Origin: Pseudozobellia thermophila
GTDB taxonomy: Bacteria > Bacteroidota > Bacteroidia > Flavobacteriales > Flavobacteriaceae
Assembly (NCBI RefSeq): GCF_900141855.1
Contig: NZ_FQYU01000001.1
Span: forward strand, 593,402 to 657,401
Direction of reading: 5' to 3'
DNA: 64,000 bases
Shown: piece after piece, positions 28,897 through 38,327 of the stretch
How the letters are laid out: each line of letters starts with the position of its first letter
Position numbering within the stretch: position 1 is the first letter of the stretch
Made by a program: the position numbers and the translations under genes
Notes under the pieces: generated by a model
Seen by the model: only the letters and a program-made list of their open reading frames with translations
Databases searched by the model: none
Told to the model about the DNA's origin: nothing

Positions 28897-30050
28897 ATTC
28901 GACATAAAATTTCCACGGCCTTCTCCAAGGTTTCCCTTTTCTTGGCAAAGCAAAAGCGCAAGACGCCGTCTTGGCGTTCGCCTACGTTAAAGGAAGATAT
29001 GGGTATGCATGCCAGTTTGTGGTCGGTGATCAGGCGCAGGGCCAGATCTTTATCTGTTTCTTCCGAAAATTGGGTATAATCGAGCAACTGAAAATACGTG
29101 CCTTCGGAAGGGGTGAATTTGAATTTGGAGCTTTTGAGGGCCTTCAAAAAGTAGTCCCGTTTTTCTTGATAGAACGAATTGAGCTGCAGGTAGTGGTCTT
29201 CGTTCCTTAAGTATTCGGCCATGGCCCGTTGCACCGGGTGGTCTACACAGAACACGGAGAATTGATGGGTTTTTCTAAACTCGTGCATGAGTGCCTCCGG
29301 GGCCACACAGTAGCCTATTTTCCATCCGGTAACGTGAAAGGTCTTTCCAAATGAGGCGCATACAAAGCTGCGTCGGGCCAGGTCATCGAAGCGGGAAGCG
29401 CTTTGGTGCTCTTTTTCGTCGAAAACGATGTGCTCGTAAACTTCGTCGCTTACCAAAAGAATGTTTGTGTTGCGAAGAATTTCCTGCAGGCGCAACATGT
29501 CGTCTTTCGTAAAGACCTTGCCGCTGGGGTTATGGGGGGTGTTGATGATCACCATACGGGTTTTTGGGGTGATTTTTTCCTTGAATTCCTCCCAATCCAT
29601 CCGATAACCCTTGGCATCTAACTGCACGTACACGGGTCTACCGCCATTGAGCTCGATTACGGGCTCATAGCAGTCGTAGGCCGGCTTGATGACGATGACC
29701 TCGTCTCCGGGATGAACAAAGGCGGTAATCGCCGTAAACAGGGCTTGGGTAGCGCCGACGGTAACCGTAATTTCCTTTTCGGGATGATACGCCCTACCGT
29801 GCAGCTTTTCGATTTTTTCGGCAATGTTCTCGCGCAACCCGTAATACCCCGGCATGGCGGCATATTGGTTGTGGCCCTGCTGCATGGCGCGGGAAACCAG
29901 TTGCATCAGTTTGGGGTCTGCCCCGAAATTGGGGAAACCCTGGGAAAGATCGATCGCATGGTGCTTTCGGGCCAAATTGCCTACCGTGGTAAAAATGGTC
30001 GTTTTTACATCGGGTAACTTTGATTCGGGCAATAAATTCCTTGATTCCAT
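28893..30050 (-). CDS. PLP-dependent aminotransferase, methionine/aromatic (YbdL-like)
   Basis: 385 residues, fold type I class I/II aminotransferase. Visible signatures: LSQGFPNFG, MPGYYGLRENIA, NTPHNPSG, SDEVYEHI and the PLP lysine in SFGKTFHVTGWKIGY. The sequence resembles YbdL/Ccbl-type enzymes that use methionine or aromatic amino acids, often in the methionine salvage step. Single gene, convergent with the GNAT gene. Confidence 0.9.
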   Translation of the reverse strand: MESRNLLPESKLPDVKTTIFTTVGNLARKHHAIDLSQGFPNFGADPKLMQLVSRAMQQGHNQYAAMPGYYGLRENIAEKIEKLHGRAYHPEKEITVTVGATQALFTAITAFVHPGDEVIVIKPAYDCYEPVIELNGGRPVYVQLDAKGYRMDWEEFKEKITPKTRMVIINTPHNPSGKVFTKDDMLRLQEILRNTNILLVSDEVYEHIVFDEKEHQSASRFDDLARRSFVCASFGKTFHVTGWKIGYCVAPEALMHEFRKTHQFSVFCVDHPVQRAMAEYLRNEDHYLQLNSFYQEKRDYFLKALKSSKFKFTPSEGTYFQLLDYTQFSEETDKDLALRLITDHKLACIPISSFNVGERQDGVLRFCFAKKRETLEKAVEILCRI

Positions 30051-30145
30051 TATATCGGATTACAACGGAGGTCAATTTACGACAATGTTATTGATCGTCC
30101 ATACTTCGTCATAATCACTTATATTTATGGTTACAAAATCGCATT

Positions 30146-31132
30146 ATGAGAACAATTAAAGCAATATCCCTTTTGTTAACGGCGGTCCTTATGGGTGCCC
30201 CTTCCTTTTCCCAATCGACCGAAAATCGACCAAAAAAGAAAATTAAGGCGCTGATCGTAGACGGGCAGAACAACCACGGGCATTGGCCTAAGATTACCTA
30301 TATGTTGAAGACGCGAATGGAAGAATCGGGTCTTTTTACGGTCGATGTGGCGCGATCGGCCTATACGTGGAAGGGAGAGGAGTTCCTTGCCGACTATGCT
30401 ATCGAGGGAATGGCCCCGACCCAGGCCTTGGAGAAACCAAAGGCCGACCCGAATTTCGCCCCGAACTTTTCAAAGTACGATGTGGTGGTCTGCAACTTTG
30501 GATGGAACGCTGCACCTTGGCCCGAAAAGACCAAGAAAAATTTCGAGAAATTCATGAAAAAAGGGGGCGGACTGGTTGTTTTTCACGCGGCCGATAATTC
30601 CTTTCCGGAGTGGGAGGCCTATAACCAAATGATCGGATTGGGCGGTTGGGGCGACCGAACCGAAAAAGACGGCCCTTACGTGTATTACAACGATGCCGGT
30701 GAATTGATCCGGGACAATTCGCCCGGCAAGGCGGGATCTCATGGCCCGCAACACGAATACCAGATACAAATACGCAATTTCGACCACCCGATCACCAAGG
30801 GGATGCCCGAAAAATGGCTGCAGACCAAAGACGAGCTTTACGATCACCTGAGGGGCCCTGCCGAGCATATGGAAATACTGGCCACGGCTTATTCCGCCAA
30901 GGAATACAAGGGCACCGGCAGGCACGAACCTGCCCTCATGGTACTGAACTACGGCAAGGGCCGCATCTTTCACAACATTATGGGGCATGCCGATTATTCG
31001 GTGGAGAGCGTGGGCTTTATGACCAGTATGTTGCGCGGCGCCGAGTGGGCCGCAACCGGTAAGGTGACCCAAAAAATTCCTGATAACTTTCCAACGGCCG
31101 AAAAGTCGAGCGCTGTAAAATTCGAAAAGTAA
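30146..31132 (+). CDS. Exported ThuA-like domain protein
   Basis: 328 residues with a signal peptide ending near PSFSQ. The core has the ThuA/glutamine-amidotransferase-like signature (ALIVDGQNNHGHWPKI, VVCNFGWNAAPWP, GGGLVVFHAADNSFP, HEPALMVLNYGKGRIFHN). ThuA proteins are linked to trehalose or related sugar use; the exact reaction is not known. Its stop is directly followed by the ATG of the DUF2721 gene. Confidence 0.88.
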   Translation: MRTIKAISLLLTAVLMGAPSFSQSTENRPKKKIKALIVDGQNNHGHWPKITYMLKTRMEESGLFTVDVARSAYTWKGEEFLADYAIEGMAPTQALEKPKADPNFAPNFSKYDVVVCNFGWNAAPWPEKTKKNFEKFMKKGGGLVVFHAADNSFPEWEAYNQMIGLGGWGDRTEKDGPYVYYNDAGELIRDNSPGKAGSHGPQHEYQIQIRNFDHPITKGMPEKWLQTKDELYDHLRGPAEHMEILATAYSAKEYKGTGRHEPALMVLNYGKGRIFHNIMGHADYSVESVGFMTSMLRGAEWAATGKVTQKIPDNFPTAEKSSAVKFEK

Positions 31133-31522
31133 ATGGAGCTTACCCTGAGTATCCCGGCCCTGCTTTTTCCGGCCATTTCATTGACCATGCTCGCCTATAA
31201 TGCCAGGTATCTGGCCATAGCGGCACTGATCAGGCAATTGCACAAAAAGTACCAAGAAACGGAGTCTTCGGCCATTGCCCTTCAGGTAAGGCAGTTGCGT
31301 AAACGTCTTTCCATTATTAAAAACATGCAGGCAACTGCCATTTTCAGTTTTCTTTTGGCGGTAATAACCATGTCGCTGATCTATATCGAACAAAGCCTTT
31401 GGGCGAATCTTGTTTTTGGGGCCAGCCTTTTGTCCCTTATGGTGTCCCTCGTTCTTTCCTTGGTCGAGGTACAGCTTTCGACCAAGGCGCTTTCCATCCA
31501 ACTGGGCGACATGGAAAAATGA
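31133..31522 (+). CDS. DUF2721 membrane protein
   Basis: 129 residues with an N-terminal helix (about 5-30) and two strong membrane helices (about 65-85 and 90-112), an arrangement shared by DUF2721. Function unknown. Its ATG is contiguous with the stop of the ThuA gene, so they are one transcription unit. Confidence 0.85.
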   Translation: MELTLSIPALLFPAISLTMLAYNARYLAIAALIRQLHKKYQETESSAIALQVRQLRKRLSIIKNMQATAIFSFLLAVITMSLIYIEQSLWANLVFGASLLSLMVSLVLSLVEVQLSTKALSIQLGDMEK

Positions 31523-31599
31523 ATATTCCCTGTCTTCCTTTGGATAATTTTGCCAAACGTTGGCCTGGCCCTTTGTCGTAGGACAAGTTGTGGGGCCAT

Positions 31600-31627
31600 T
31601 GTTACATCTCTTGCACGCTATGTTACA
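31600..31627. promoter_or_regulatory. TGTTACA tandem repeats before GAF-AraC gene
   Basis: TGTTACA at 31600-31606 and 31621-31627, a 21-base period that puts both sites on one DNA face. They are centred about 45 bases before the -7 element of the regulator, a plausible activator or autoregulatory site. Confidence 0.4.
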
Positions 31628-31657
31628 ATTGTGGCATGCTTTCCTTCGGTTAGCCCT

Positions 31658-31665
31658 TAATTTTG
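31658..31665 (+). promoter_or_regulatory. -7 element for GAF-AraC regulator
   Basis: TAATTTTG, exact TAnnTTTG match, 23 bases before the ATG at 31689. A TTG at 31629 is 26 bases away, longer than usual. Confidence 0.5.
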
Positions 31666-31688
31666 AAGGCACAGTTTAAAACAAGCCT

Positions 31689-32774
31689 ATGGGATTGACG
31701 GCATACCATTTCGTAATAGGGGCCATTGTATTGGCCGTTGCGTTCTTCGTGGTGGAAAAACTTGTCCGTACGTGGCGAAAAAAAAGCGCAAAGGGGGGGC
31801 AAGGGCAGGCAACCGAAGGCCTTCATCGGCCAATCAATGATTATTTGGGGAAAGGACTGGTTTGCGTTTTTGACCAAAACGAGCTGGCAAAGCTAGGGAA
31901 TCACGGAAATCGCCAAGCAGCGGTTCTAAATTACTTTGCTTCATCCCTATTCGACAAGGACACTTTGGAGGCCGTACTATGGGACATAGCCGAAAACTGT
32001 ATCTCGCAATTGGGACTCGAGGATTGTGTCATCTACACCCTTGACCCCGATAGGAAGGTTTTGGAACAAAAAGCCGCTTATGGCCGTAAGGACCTGGGCG
32101 GAAGACAGCTGTTGAGTCCCTTGGAAATTAAAGTGGGCGAGGGCATTGTAGGCGGTGTGGCCCAAACCGGTCAACCCAGGTTGTTGGCCGATACCTCCAC
32201 AGAGGCACAGTATATCGTAGACGATAAAAAAAGGTATTCTGAATTGGCCGTTCCGATAATGAGCTCGGGCAAGCTACTGGGGGTGCTCGATTCGGAACAT
32301 TCGGCAAAGGGCTTTTTTACGGAAAGCCACCTTCTTATTTTTCAGTTGATAGCCAAGCTTACCGCCATTAAACTGGAACGGATAGGTGTTCAGAACCCCA
32401 AGCCCCTAATCAATGGGACGGTCTATTACAAAGAGTTGACCCGCCTTTTGGCGCAAGAAAAGATGTACCGCGAAGCCAACCTGAGCCTAGGTGCCATGGC
32501 CGATATGTTGGACATTAGCGGCACCTACCTCTCGCAATTGGTCAATAAGCTGGGCGGGCAAAACTTTTCCGATCATATCAATTCGTATAGGGTCATTGAA
32601 GCAAAGGACATGCTTACCGACCCGAAGTACGAAGATTATACCATTCTTTCCATTGGCCTGGAGGCAGGCTTCAACTCCAAATCTACCTTCTACTCCGCTT
32701 TTAAAAAGCACACCGGGGTTACCCCGACCCAGTTTAGAAAGGGCTATTGGAAAGCTGAAATGACGTTAGCATAG
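31689..32774 (+). CDS. GAF domain AraC-type transcriptional regulator with membrane anchor
   Basis: 361 residues. A membrane helix lies at the N terminus (about 4-27). A GAF domain follows (about 75-230: DCVIYTLDPDRK, GIVGGVAQTGQ, LAVPIMSSGKLLGVLDSEH). An AraC-type helix-turn-helix ends the protein (about 260-355: LGAMADMLDISGTYLSQLVNKLGGQ, then ISIGLEAGFNSKSTFYSAFKK in part and GVTPTQFRK). A membrane-tethered regulator sensing a small ligand is inferred. Direct repeats lie upstream of it and of the collagen-like gene it precedes. Confidence 0.88.
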   Translation: MGLTAYHFVIGAIVLAVAFFVVEKLVRTWRKKSAKGGQGQATEGLHRPINDYLGKGLVCVFDQNELAKLGNHGNRQAAVLNYFASSLFDKDTLEAVLWDIAENCISQLGLEDCVIYTLDPDRKVLEQKAAYGRKDLGGRQLLSPLEIKVGEGIVGGVAQTGQPRLLADTSTEAQYIVDDKKRYSELAVPIMSSGKLLGVLDSEHSAKGFFTESHLLIFQLIAKLTAIKLERIGVQNPKPLINGTVYYKELTRLLAQEKMYREANLSLGAMADMLDISGTYLSQLVNKLGGQNFSDHINSYRVIEAKDMLTDPKYEDYTILSIGLEAGFNSKSTFYSAFKKHTGVTPTQFRKGYWKAEMTLA

Positions 32775-33146
32775 GTTGCCGAGCCTTTAAGCTTCATTGT
32801 ATGGCCCCCTTTTTACCGATATTTTAGAACCCGATTGCCGCTACTGTGTTCGCTTTAGGCCAAGGGATCTACCTGCCCATAGAGCCTAGATCGGTATTCC
32901 CATAGAGCATGTATTCTATCTTCCTAAAAAACCTTGAAAAATGCCCGTTTGGTACTTTTTGTATAAATGGTTCCAAATGGTATACAATAGGTCGTGTTTC
33001 GATTATGTTTTGTTGACTATCAATATAAATACCTGACAATCAACTAATTAAAAGAGTCCTATTTTTTGTGCTTTGTAAGATATCGGACACAGGAACCCGT
33101 GTTGCAATTTAGATTTGGGGTATAGAAATTCTTAAAAATCAATATT
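32775..33146. other. 372-base region between regulator and collagen-like lipoproteins
   Basis: Holds CCCATAGAGC twice (32876-32885 and 32899-32908, period 23) and a TAGATTTG element at 33110-33117, a TAnnTTTG match 29 bases before the next ATG. The rest is AT-rich with no ORF. The repeats are candidate binding sites for the upstream regulator. Confidence 0.55.
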
Positions 33147-33740
33147 ATGAAAACTAAATTGTTATGTGTTTTTGTGGCCATGTTGGCTATCGTTTCCTGT
33201 TCCAAGGATGGCGAAGATGGTGATATCGGCCCTCAGGGCCCACAAGGCGAGCAAGGTTCCGCAGGTCCACAAGGTGAGGCTGGGGCCCAAGGGGAACAGG
33301 GAGAGCCCGGTACGGCCAATGTTATCTATTCCGATTGGTTCGATTCACCTATTGTCGACGATGACGATAATATTGAGGCGTCGACCGCCAATGGTACTGT
33401 AGACGTGGCGGGACTTAGCGAAGAGTTGGTCGAGACCGGCACTGTATTGGTATACGGTAAGATAACCTCGAACAACAATGTGTATGCCCTGCCCTATTTG
33501 GGCAACCAAGGGGTCAGTTACTACTACTATTTTGACGAGGGCATAATCAATATTAGGCTGGCTACCGTAGACGGTTCGAATATAGGGGCGCCTTTGTTCG
33601 ATACGTATCGCTATGTGTTGATTCCCGGAGGCGTTGAAGCTGGTGATGGAATAGGGGGGGTAACCAGCAAGGCGTCCGCCATTGATTTTTCGACCCTGTC
33701 TTATGAGGAGGTCGTAAGCCGTTTCAATATTTCGGATTAA
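33147..33740 (+). CDS. Collagen-like triplet-repeat lipoprotein
   Basis: 197 residues: lipoprotein signal with Cys at 18 (VSC), then about 11 Gly-X-Y triplets rich in Gln, Glu and Pro, ending GEPGTANVIYSDWF. The C-terminal domain is beta-rich and carries RYVLIPGG. A trimeric collagen-like stalk on the outer membrane with a globular head is inferred. It is followed by a second, similar gene. Confidence 0.85.
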   Translation: MKTKLLCVFVAMLAIVSCSKDGEDGDIGPQGPQGEQGSAGPQGEAGAQGEQGEPGTANVIYSDWFDSPIVDDDDNIEASTANGTVDVAGLSEELVETGTVLVYGKITSNNNVYALPYLGNQGVSYYYYFDEGIINIRLATVDGSNIGAPLFDTYRYVLIPGGVEAGDGIGGVTSKASAIDFSTLSYEEVVSRFNISD

Positions 33741-33878
33741 ATCCCAATTGGTGCATCAGGCAGTCTGTAAACTGCCCCTTGGCATAATGGCCGAGGGGTG
33801 GTTTCCCCATCTTTTGAATAGCTGGGTGCCGTTCCAAGGAAACAAGTACAACAATAATATAAAGAAATATAAAGAAAA

Positions 33879-34556
33879 ATGATGAAGTATAGTTTAGTTG
33901 CCAAGGTAGTAAGTGTGCTTTTGGTCCTCACCCTCAATGTCTCTTGTTCAAAGGACGGTCAAGGTGGGGAAACCGGACCAGCCGGGCCCCAAGGGGAGCA
34001 GGGCATACAAGGGGAAACCGGGCCCGCGGGCCAAGATGGTGAAGATGGGCAAAACGGTGCCCAGGGAGCGCAAGGTGAACCGGGCGAAGACGGGCAGGAT
34101 GGCGAACAGGGCGAAGCCGGTACGGCCAACGTCATCTATTCCGAATGGTTCAACACGGAGTTGGGAGACGACATTGGTGCACAGGCCATTAGTTTTCTGG
34201 TAGATTTTCCCGAAGGGAATACCAAACTGATGGATACCGGTGCGATCTTTGTCTTTGGAAGACGTATATTCCTCGAAGGTATTACGGGCGACCTTGTTTA
34301 TCTTTTTTATCAATTGCCTGTCATGTTTAACGGCTCGAACAACCAATATTCCTTTTTGGTGCACAACGGAGATGAAATTCAGATTTTCGTCCAATCAATG
34401 GACGGGGGTCCTGTCGGAGACGGAACGTTTATACAGCAGTACCGCTATGTCGTTATTCCCGGGGGAACGCCTTCTTCCGCAAAATCGATGGAAGGACCCG
34501 ACTTAGGCCAAATGGACTACGAAGAATTGTGTAGGTACCTTAATATCCCGCAATGA
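33879..34556 (+). CDS. Second collagen-like triplet-repeat lipoprotein
   Basis: 225 residues: lipobox VSC near residue 23, about 18 Gly-X-Y triplets, then GTANVIYSEWF and the shared head motif RYVVIPGG. The triplet tract is longer than in its neighbour and the head diverged, as in a tandem duplication. Two adjacent ATG codons open the gene (33879 and 33882). It overlaps the next gene by 4 bases (ATGA), giving coupling. Confidence 0.85.
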   Translation: MMKYSLVAKVVSVLLVLTLNVSCSKDGQGGETGPAGPQGEQGIQGETGPAGQDGEDGQNGAQGAQGEPGEDGQDGEQGEAGTANVIYSEWFNTELGDDIGAQAISFLVDFPEGNTKLMDTGAIFVFGRRIFLEGITGDLVYLFYQLPVMFNGSNNQYSFLVHNGDEIQIFVQSMDGGPVGDGTFIQQYRYVVIPGGTPSSAKSMEGPDLGQMDYEELCRYLNIPQ

Positions 34557-35356
34557 GATCTAAGGGATACAAAATACTGATTATAGGATCGGTGCTACTG
34601 GCCGGCGGCTTTCTCGGGTGTTCTAAGGATGAAAAGCCTATTGATGGGGAACAAAGGCCTGAAGAAAGTGAAACGGGCCTACCACGTGAAATTGACATCG
34701 ACTACAACGATGGCCACAGTGTGGCCTATACGCTTACTTATAACGGCTCGAAACAGATCAGTAGCATCGAAATGCGACGAAACACCAATGGTAATCTCTC
34801 TCAGGGAATGACGCGATTTAAGTATGATGAGGACGAAAACTTGATCAGCTCGGTTTTTGAGGACCAAGAAAATGGGTTTACACATGAAATGCTATTTGAC
34901 TATTCGGCGGATAACGAGCTTTTGGACGTTGCGGTGTTTTTTGACGGAATAGAACAGGACAGTGAGTTGACCTACGATGAAACGAACAATCGCTACCAGA
35001 TAGACTTCGATTCCGGGTTTACCGTGGGTATTGGCCTAGATTCCGATGGCAATATACGCGAATCCATAGTGGATGAGACCTATATTAAGATGGACGGCGA
35101 TAATTCGGAAAAAGGACTCTTTCATGAAGCCAATGTTTCCACGGCCATGCGGTTATGGTATGTGATGCTCTACTATTTAAACCTTAACGAACTGTACTTG
35201 CTCAGCAAGAAGCATATGGTTTCGATCGGCTGGGAAACGTACAAGATGCTGTTTGAAAACGAGGTGCGCGACATAAATGGGTATTTGCTGGAGTTTTCGG
35301 TCCGGTACAATACCGATGATGCCCCGCCTATAGATTATACCATCCGGTACGATTAG
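34553..35356 (+). CDS. Hypothetical lipoprotein with YD/RHS-like repeat pattern
   Basis: 267 residues, lipobox with Cys near 23 (FLGC). The body shows short beta-strand repeats such as YTLTYNGSKQISSIEMRRN and FKYDEDENLISSVF, reminiscent of repeats in Bacteroidota surface lipoproteins. No known function. It overlaps the second collagen-like gene by 4 bases, so the three lipoproteins are probably co-expressed on the surface. Confidence 0.7.
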   Translation: MRSKGYKILIIGSVLLAGGFLGCSKDEKPIDGEQRPEESETGLPREIDIDYNDGHSVAYTLTYNGSKQISSIEMRRNTNGNLSQGMTRFKYDEDENLISSVFEDQENGFTHEMLFDYSADNELLDVAVFFDGIEQDSELTYDETNNRYQIDFDSGFTVGIGLDSDGNIRESIVDETYIKMDGDNSEKGLFHEANVSTAMRLWYVMLYYLNLNELYLLSKKHMVSIGWETYKMLFENEVRDINGYLLEFSVRYNTDDAPPIDYTIRYD

Positions 35357-35465
35357 AAGAGGGGGTGGGTCTGATCAAGCTTTGGGTTTTGCTTTGAAGC
35401 CTTGTGTAGATCTCAATCGCTTGGGCTTGATGTCCCTTGTTTATTATCGCATTACATTTGGAAAA

Positions 35466-36440
35466 TCAAGAAGGTTGCCTTTCCCCGACATGAAAGAGGG
35501 CCTCTCCCTGGTTGATGACGGCTTGGTGGTTGATACAGAAGACCAATCCGTCAAAGGGCGCTTTTATTTTTTTTGTACGTCTTCCAAAAGTATCGGAAAC
35601 CATTCCTATGGTCTGTCCCTTGGTGATTTCACTGCCATTGGTGACCTTCGGTATAAACATTCCCGCAGTAGGTGCGCGTAGCCATTTTCGGTTTTGAAGC
35701 CGAATCCCGGTATCCCGCTCAGGCTGTCTTTGTGGTAAGGGCGGCACCATTTTAAAGTGCCCCAAAACGTTCAAAATGCCCCGCATGCCCTCTGAAATGG
35801 AGTAATCGTCGAAACGCATGCTTTCACCGGCCTCAAAGACAACCATGGGCTTGTTCATTTTAAACGCGGTGTTTCGAAACGAGCCTTTGATCAACGAAGA
35901 GGGAAAGGAGACAGGGGCATTGAAAACTTGGGCCAGGTGTGCACTGTCGGGATCTTCTTCGGTATAACGTACCTGTGGATAATTGTGGCGTTGCCCCCCA
36001 CCCGTATGCAGGTCGATTCCCATGTCGATATGAGGAAGTATCTCCGAGGTATAATGGTAGGCGATCCTACTGGCCAATGACCCCGATTTCGTTCCCGGAA
36101 AGCTGCGGTTTACATCCTTGCCATCGGGTACGTCCCTTGAAAAATGGATAAACCCGAAAATATTGAGGACCGGTACGGCAATTACCGCACCTTTTACCAC
36201 ATGAAGGTGTTTTTCGGCCAACAGCCTGCGTACGATTTCAATACCGTTTATTTCATCGCCGTGCAGCCCTGCCTGGATCAAAACGGTAGGGCCGGGTTTT
36301 TTAGCGTTGAAAACATATACCGGTATGTCTATAAGCGTTCCGGTAGGCAGACGGTCGATAGCGATTTGAACCCGTTTGTTTTGGCCCGGTTTTACCGTCG
36401 TGCCACCAATGGTAATGTTTTTATTGGTTTCTACCTCCAT
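35466..36440 (-). CDS. Succinylglutamate desuccinylase / aspartoacylase family protein
   Basis: Start set at ATG 36440 (MEVETNKNI); the in-frame codon at 36455 is TTG. 324 residues: zinc-binding AGLHGDEINGIE and DLHTGGG, a central core of the M14-like AstE/AspA fold, and a C-terminal beta barrel of the biotinyl-lipoyl type (APTAGMFIPKV, GEALFHVGE). It overlaps rimK by 10 bases, so it is co-translated with that ligase. Hydrolysis of an N-acyl or gamma-glutamyl product made by RimK is a reasonable guess. Confidence 0.88.
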   Translation of the reverse strand: MEVETNKNITIGGTTVKPGQNKRVQIAIDRLPTGTLIDIPVYVFNAKKPGPTVLIQAGLHGDEINGIEIVRRLLAEKHLHVVKGAVIAVPVLNIFGFIHFSRDVPDGKDVNRSFPGTKSGSLASRIAYHYTSEILPHIDMGIDLHTGGGQRHNYPQVRYTEEDPDSAHLAQVFNAPVSFPSSLIKGSFRNTAFKMNKPMVVFEAGESMRFDDYSISEGMRGILNVLGHFKMVPPLPQRQPERDTGIRLQNRKWLRAPTAGMFIPKVTNGSEITKGQTIGMVSDTFGRRTKKIKAPFDGLVFCINHQAVINQGEALFHVGERQPS

Positions 36441-37324
36441 CTTCGTTGTCTGCAATTGCGTTCTACGTAAAGAATAATTTCCTTGGCAACGTTTACCCCC
36501 GTGGCGGCTTCGATTCCCCGTAGTCCCGGGGATGCGTTGATCTCGATCAACAAGGGGCCTTTTCTAGAACGGATCAAATCGATGCCGGCCACCCCTAGGC
36601 CTATGTGTTTGGCCGCGCCAACGGCAATTTCCCTTTCCCTTTTCGATAATTTTACCTTTTCGATGGTGCCGCCGCGATGGATGTTCGACCTAAATTCCTC
36701 GAGGGCACTGGTGCGTTTCATGCTGGCCACTACTTTATCGCCCACGACGAAAACGCGAATGTCTTCGCCGTTGCTTTCCTCAATGTATTTTTGAAGAAGA
36801 ATACTGGTGTCCATCTTGTAAAAAGTGTCGATGATCGATTTGGCCGATTTGTTCGACTCCGCCAGAATAACGCCCAGTCCGTGGGTGCCCTCCTGAATTT
36901 TTATGATGACGGGGGTGCCTCCCAAAATCTGGATCTGTGCCTCGATGTTGTCGGGGTTGATGGAGAACAGGGTTTCCGGAACCGGAATGCCTTTTTGCGA
37001 CATCATCTGTAGGGTGCGAACCTTGTTGCGCGCCCTGGCGATGCTCAGCGAACGGGCCGAACTAAAGACCCCGTTGATCTCGAACTGCTTGACGATGGCC
37101 ACCCCGTGCCGGGTAACCTTGGCGCCGATCCTGGGAATAATGGCGTCGAATGCGTCGGTAATGTTCTCTTCCCTCAGGTAAATGCCCGGTTTCGCCCCCC
37201 CGAGCTTTACCGAACACTTGGTGTGGTCTATCTGTTCGATATAATGACCTAGGTTAACGGCCTCTTCGGCTATTCTTTGGGTTGAATAAACGTTGTTGCT
37301 CACCGATAAAAGGCCGATATCCAT
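36431..37324 (-). CDS. RimK-type ATP-grasp alpha-L-glutamate ligase
   Basis: 297 residues with the ATP-grasp order: GTPVIIKIQEGTHGLGV (ATP lid), TSILLQKYIEES, DIRVFVVGDKVVASMKR and the Mg-binding NASPGLRGIEAA. RimK adds glutamates to a protein or peptide C terminus, classically ribosomal protein S6; LysX/CofF-like substrates are also possible. It is the upstream gene of a two-gene operon with the aspartoacylase-like protein. Confidence 0.9.
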   Translation of the reverse strand: MDIGLLSVSNNVYSTQRIAEEAVNLGHYIEQIDHTKCSVKLGGAKPGIYLREENITDAFDAIIPRIGAKVTRHGVAIVKQFEINGVFSSARSLSIARARNKVRTLQMMSQKGIPVPETLFSINPDNIEAQIQILGGTPVIIKIQEGTHGLGVILAESNKSAKSIIDTFYKMDTSILLQKYIEESNGEDIRVFVVGDKVVASMKRTSALEEFRSNIHRGGTIEKVKLSKREREIAVGAAKHIGLGVAGIDLIRSRKGPLLIEINASPGLRGIEAATGVNVAKEIILYVERNCRQRRWR

Positions 37325-37657
37325 ATAAGGTATACAGTGTTTGTATAAATAATGGCCTAAAAATACAATTTGTTAAGAAGTTTGGGCGAAAATTTTTGGC
37401 AAGGGGCCTTGTTGCCCCTGTTTTGGTAGCCATACTGGCCAATCGTCTGAAAACAAAGGGGTAAAATTGGGTTTAAGCCTTTTTCCGTTTTGCCCGAACC
37501 CCTCCAAAGTGACGTTTTTTGACGCAAGGGTACCGCGACGTGTTTGGCTTGCTTAAAATGGGTCTAAATTACCTGAGTAAAGACTTTTAAAGTTTGTTAA
37601 AGCCGAGGCTATGCCCTAATTTTGTAGACCGTCTAAAAATTAATTGATACTATTATA
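37325..37657. other. 333-base divergent region between rimK and sdhC
   Basis: Contains the sdh promoter at 37593-37624 and a GGGG/CCCC-rich hairpin near 37394-37414. Short frames here are not credible genes. Confidence 0.5.
37593..37624 (+). promoter_or_regulatory. Promoter of sdhCAB
   Basis: TTTG (37593-37596) and TAATTTTG (37617-37624) with 20 bases between: a full match to TTTG-N17-23-TAnnTTTG. The leader to the sdhC ATG is about 27 nt. Confidence 0.8.
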
Positions 37658-38326
37658 ATGAGCGGATTGATAAAATCTTCGATTGCCCGAAAGGTCGTAA
37701 TGGCCTTATCGGGTCTTTTTTTGGTCTTCTTTCTGGCCCAACACTTTACCATTAACATTACTTCCGTAGTGGCTCCCGATACCTTTAACGAGTGGTCCCA
37801 TTTTATGGGATACAATGGTTTGGTGCAATTTATCCTCCAGCCAATCCTGATAGCTGGGGTTATTGTACACTTTGTAATGGGTATTGCCTTGGAGATCAAG
37901 AACAACAAGGCCAGGGCGATCAAATACAAAAAGTATAACGGAGCGGCCAATGCCTCATGGGTTTCCCGTAACATGATCATTACCGGCCTTGTGGTCTTGG
38001 CTTTTCTCGGACTTCACTTTTACGATTTCTGGGTTCATGAGATCGACTACAAGTACATTGCCGGCAATGCGGAAGATCCCACGCGATATTATCATGAGAC
38101 CGTTGAGAAGTTTGAGCCTTTTTGGCGTACGGCCCTGTACGTAGTATCTTTTGTGTTGTTGTCGCTGCACTTGTGGCACGGGTTTGCCTCTTCGTTTCAA
38201 AGTATGGGGGTGAACAACAAATACACTCCGGCAATACAGACATTTACCAAAATATATGCGATCGTGATTCCCCTAGGGTTCATATTTATCGCACTTTACC
38301 ATCATTTTAACCCAATAACACATTAA
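37658..38326 (+). CDS. sdhC: Succinate dehydrogenase cytochrome b subunit
   Basis: 222 residues with five membrane helices and histidines suited to haem b ([31 protein letters not shown]). This is the single-subunit anchor of the epsilonproteobacterial/Bacteroidota type, so no separate sdhD is expected. It passes electrons to menaquinone. One base separates it from sdhA. Confidence 0.95.
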   Translation: MSGLIKSSIARKVVMALSGLFLVFFLAQHFTINITSVVAPDTFNEWSHFMGYNGLVQFILQPILIAGVIVHFVMGIALEIKNNKARAIKYKKYNGAANASWVSRNMIITGLVVLAFLGLHFYDFWVHEIDYKYIAGNAEDPTRYYHETVEKFEPFWRTALYVVSFVLLSLHLWHGFASSFQSMGVNNKYTPAIQTFTKIYAIVIPLGFIFIALYHHFNPITH

Positions 38327-38327
38327 T

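Noticed and set aside
33147-34556. Phage tail-fibre origin for the Gly-X-Y proteins
   Set aside because: Both have lipoprotein signals and no phage genes are near.
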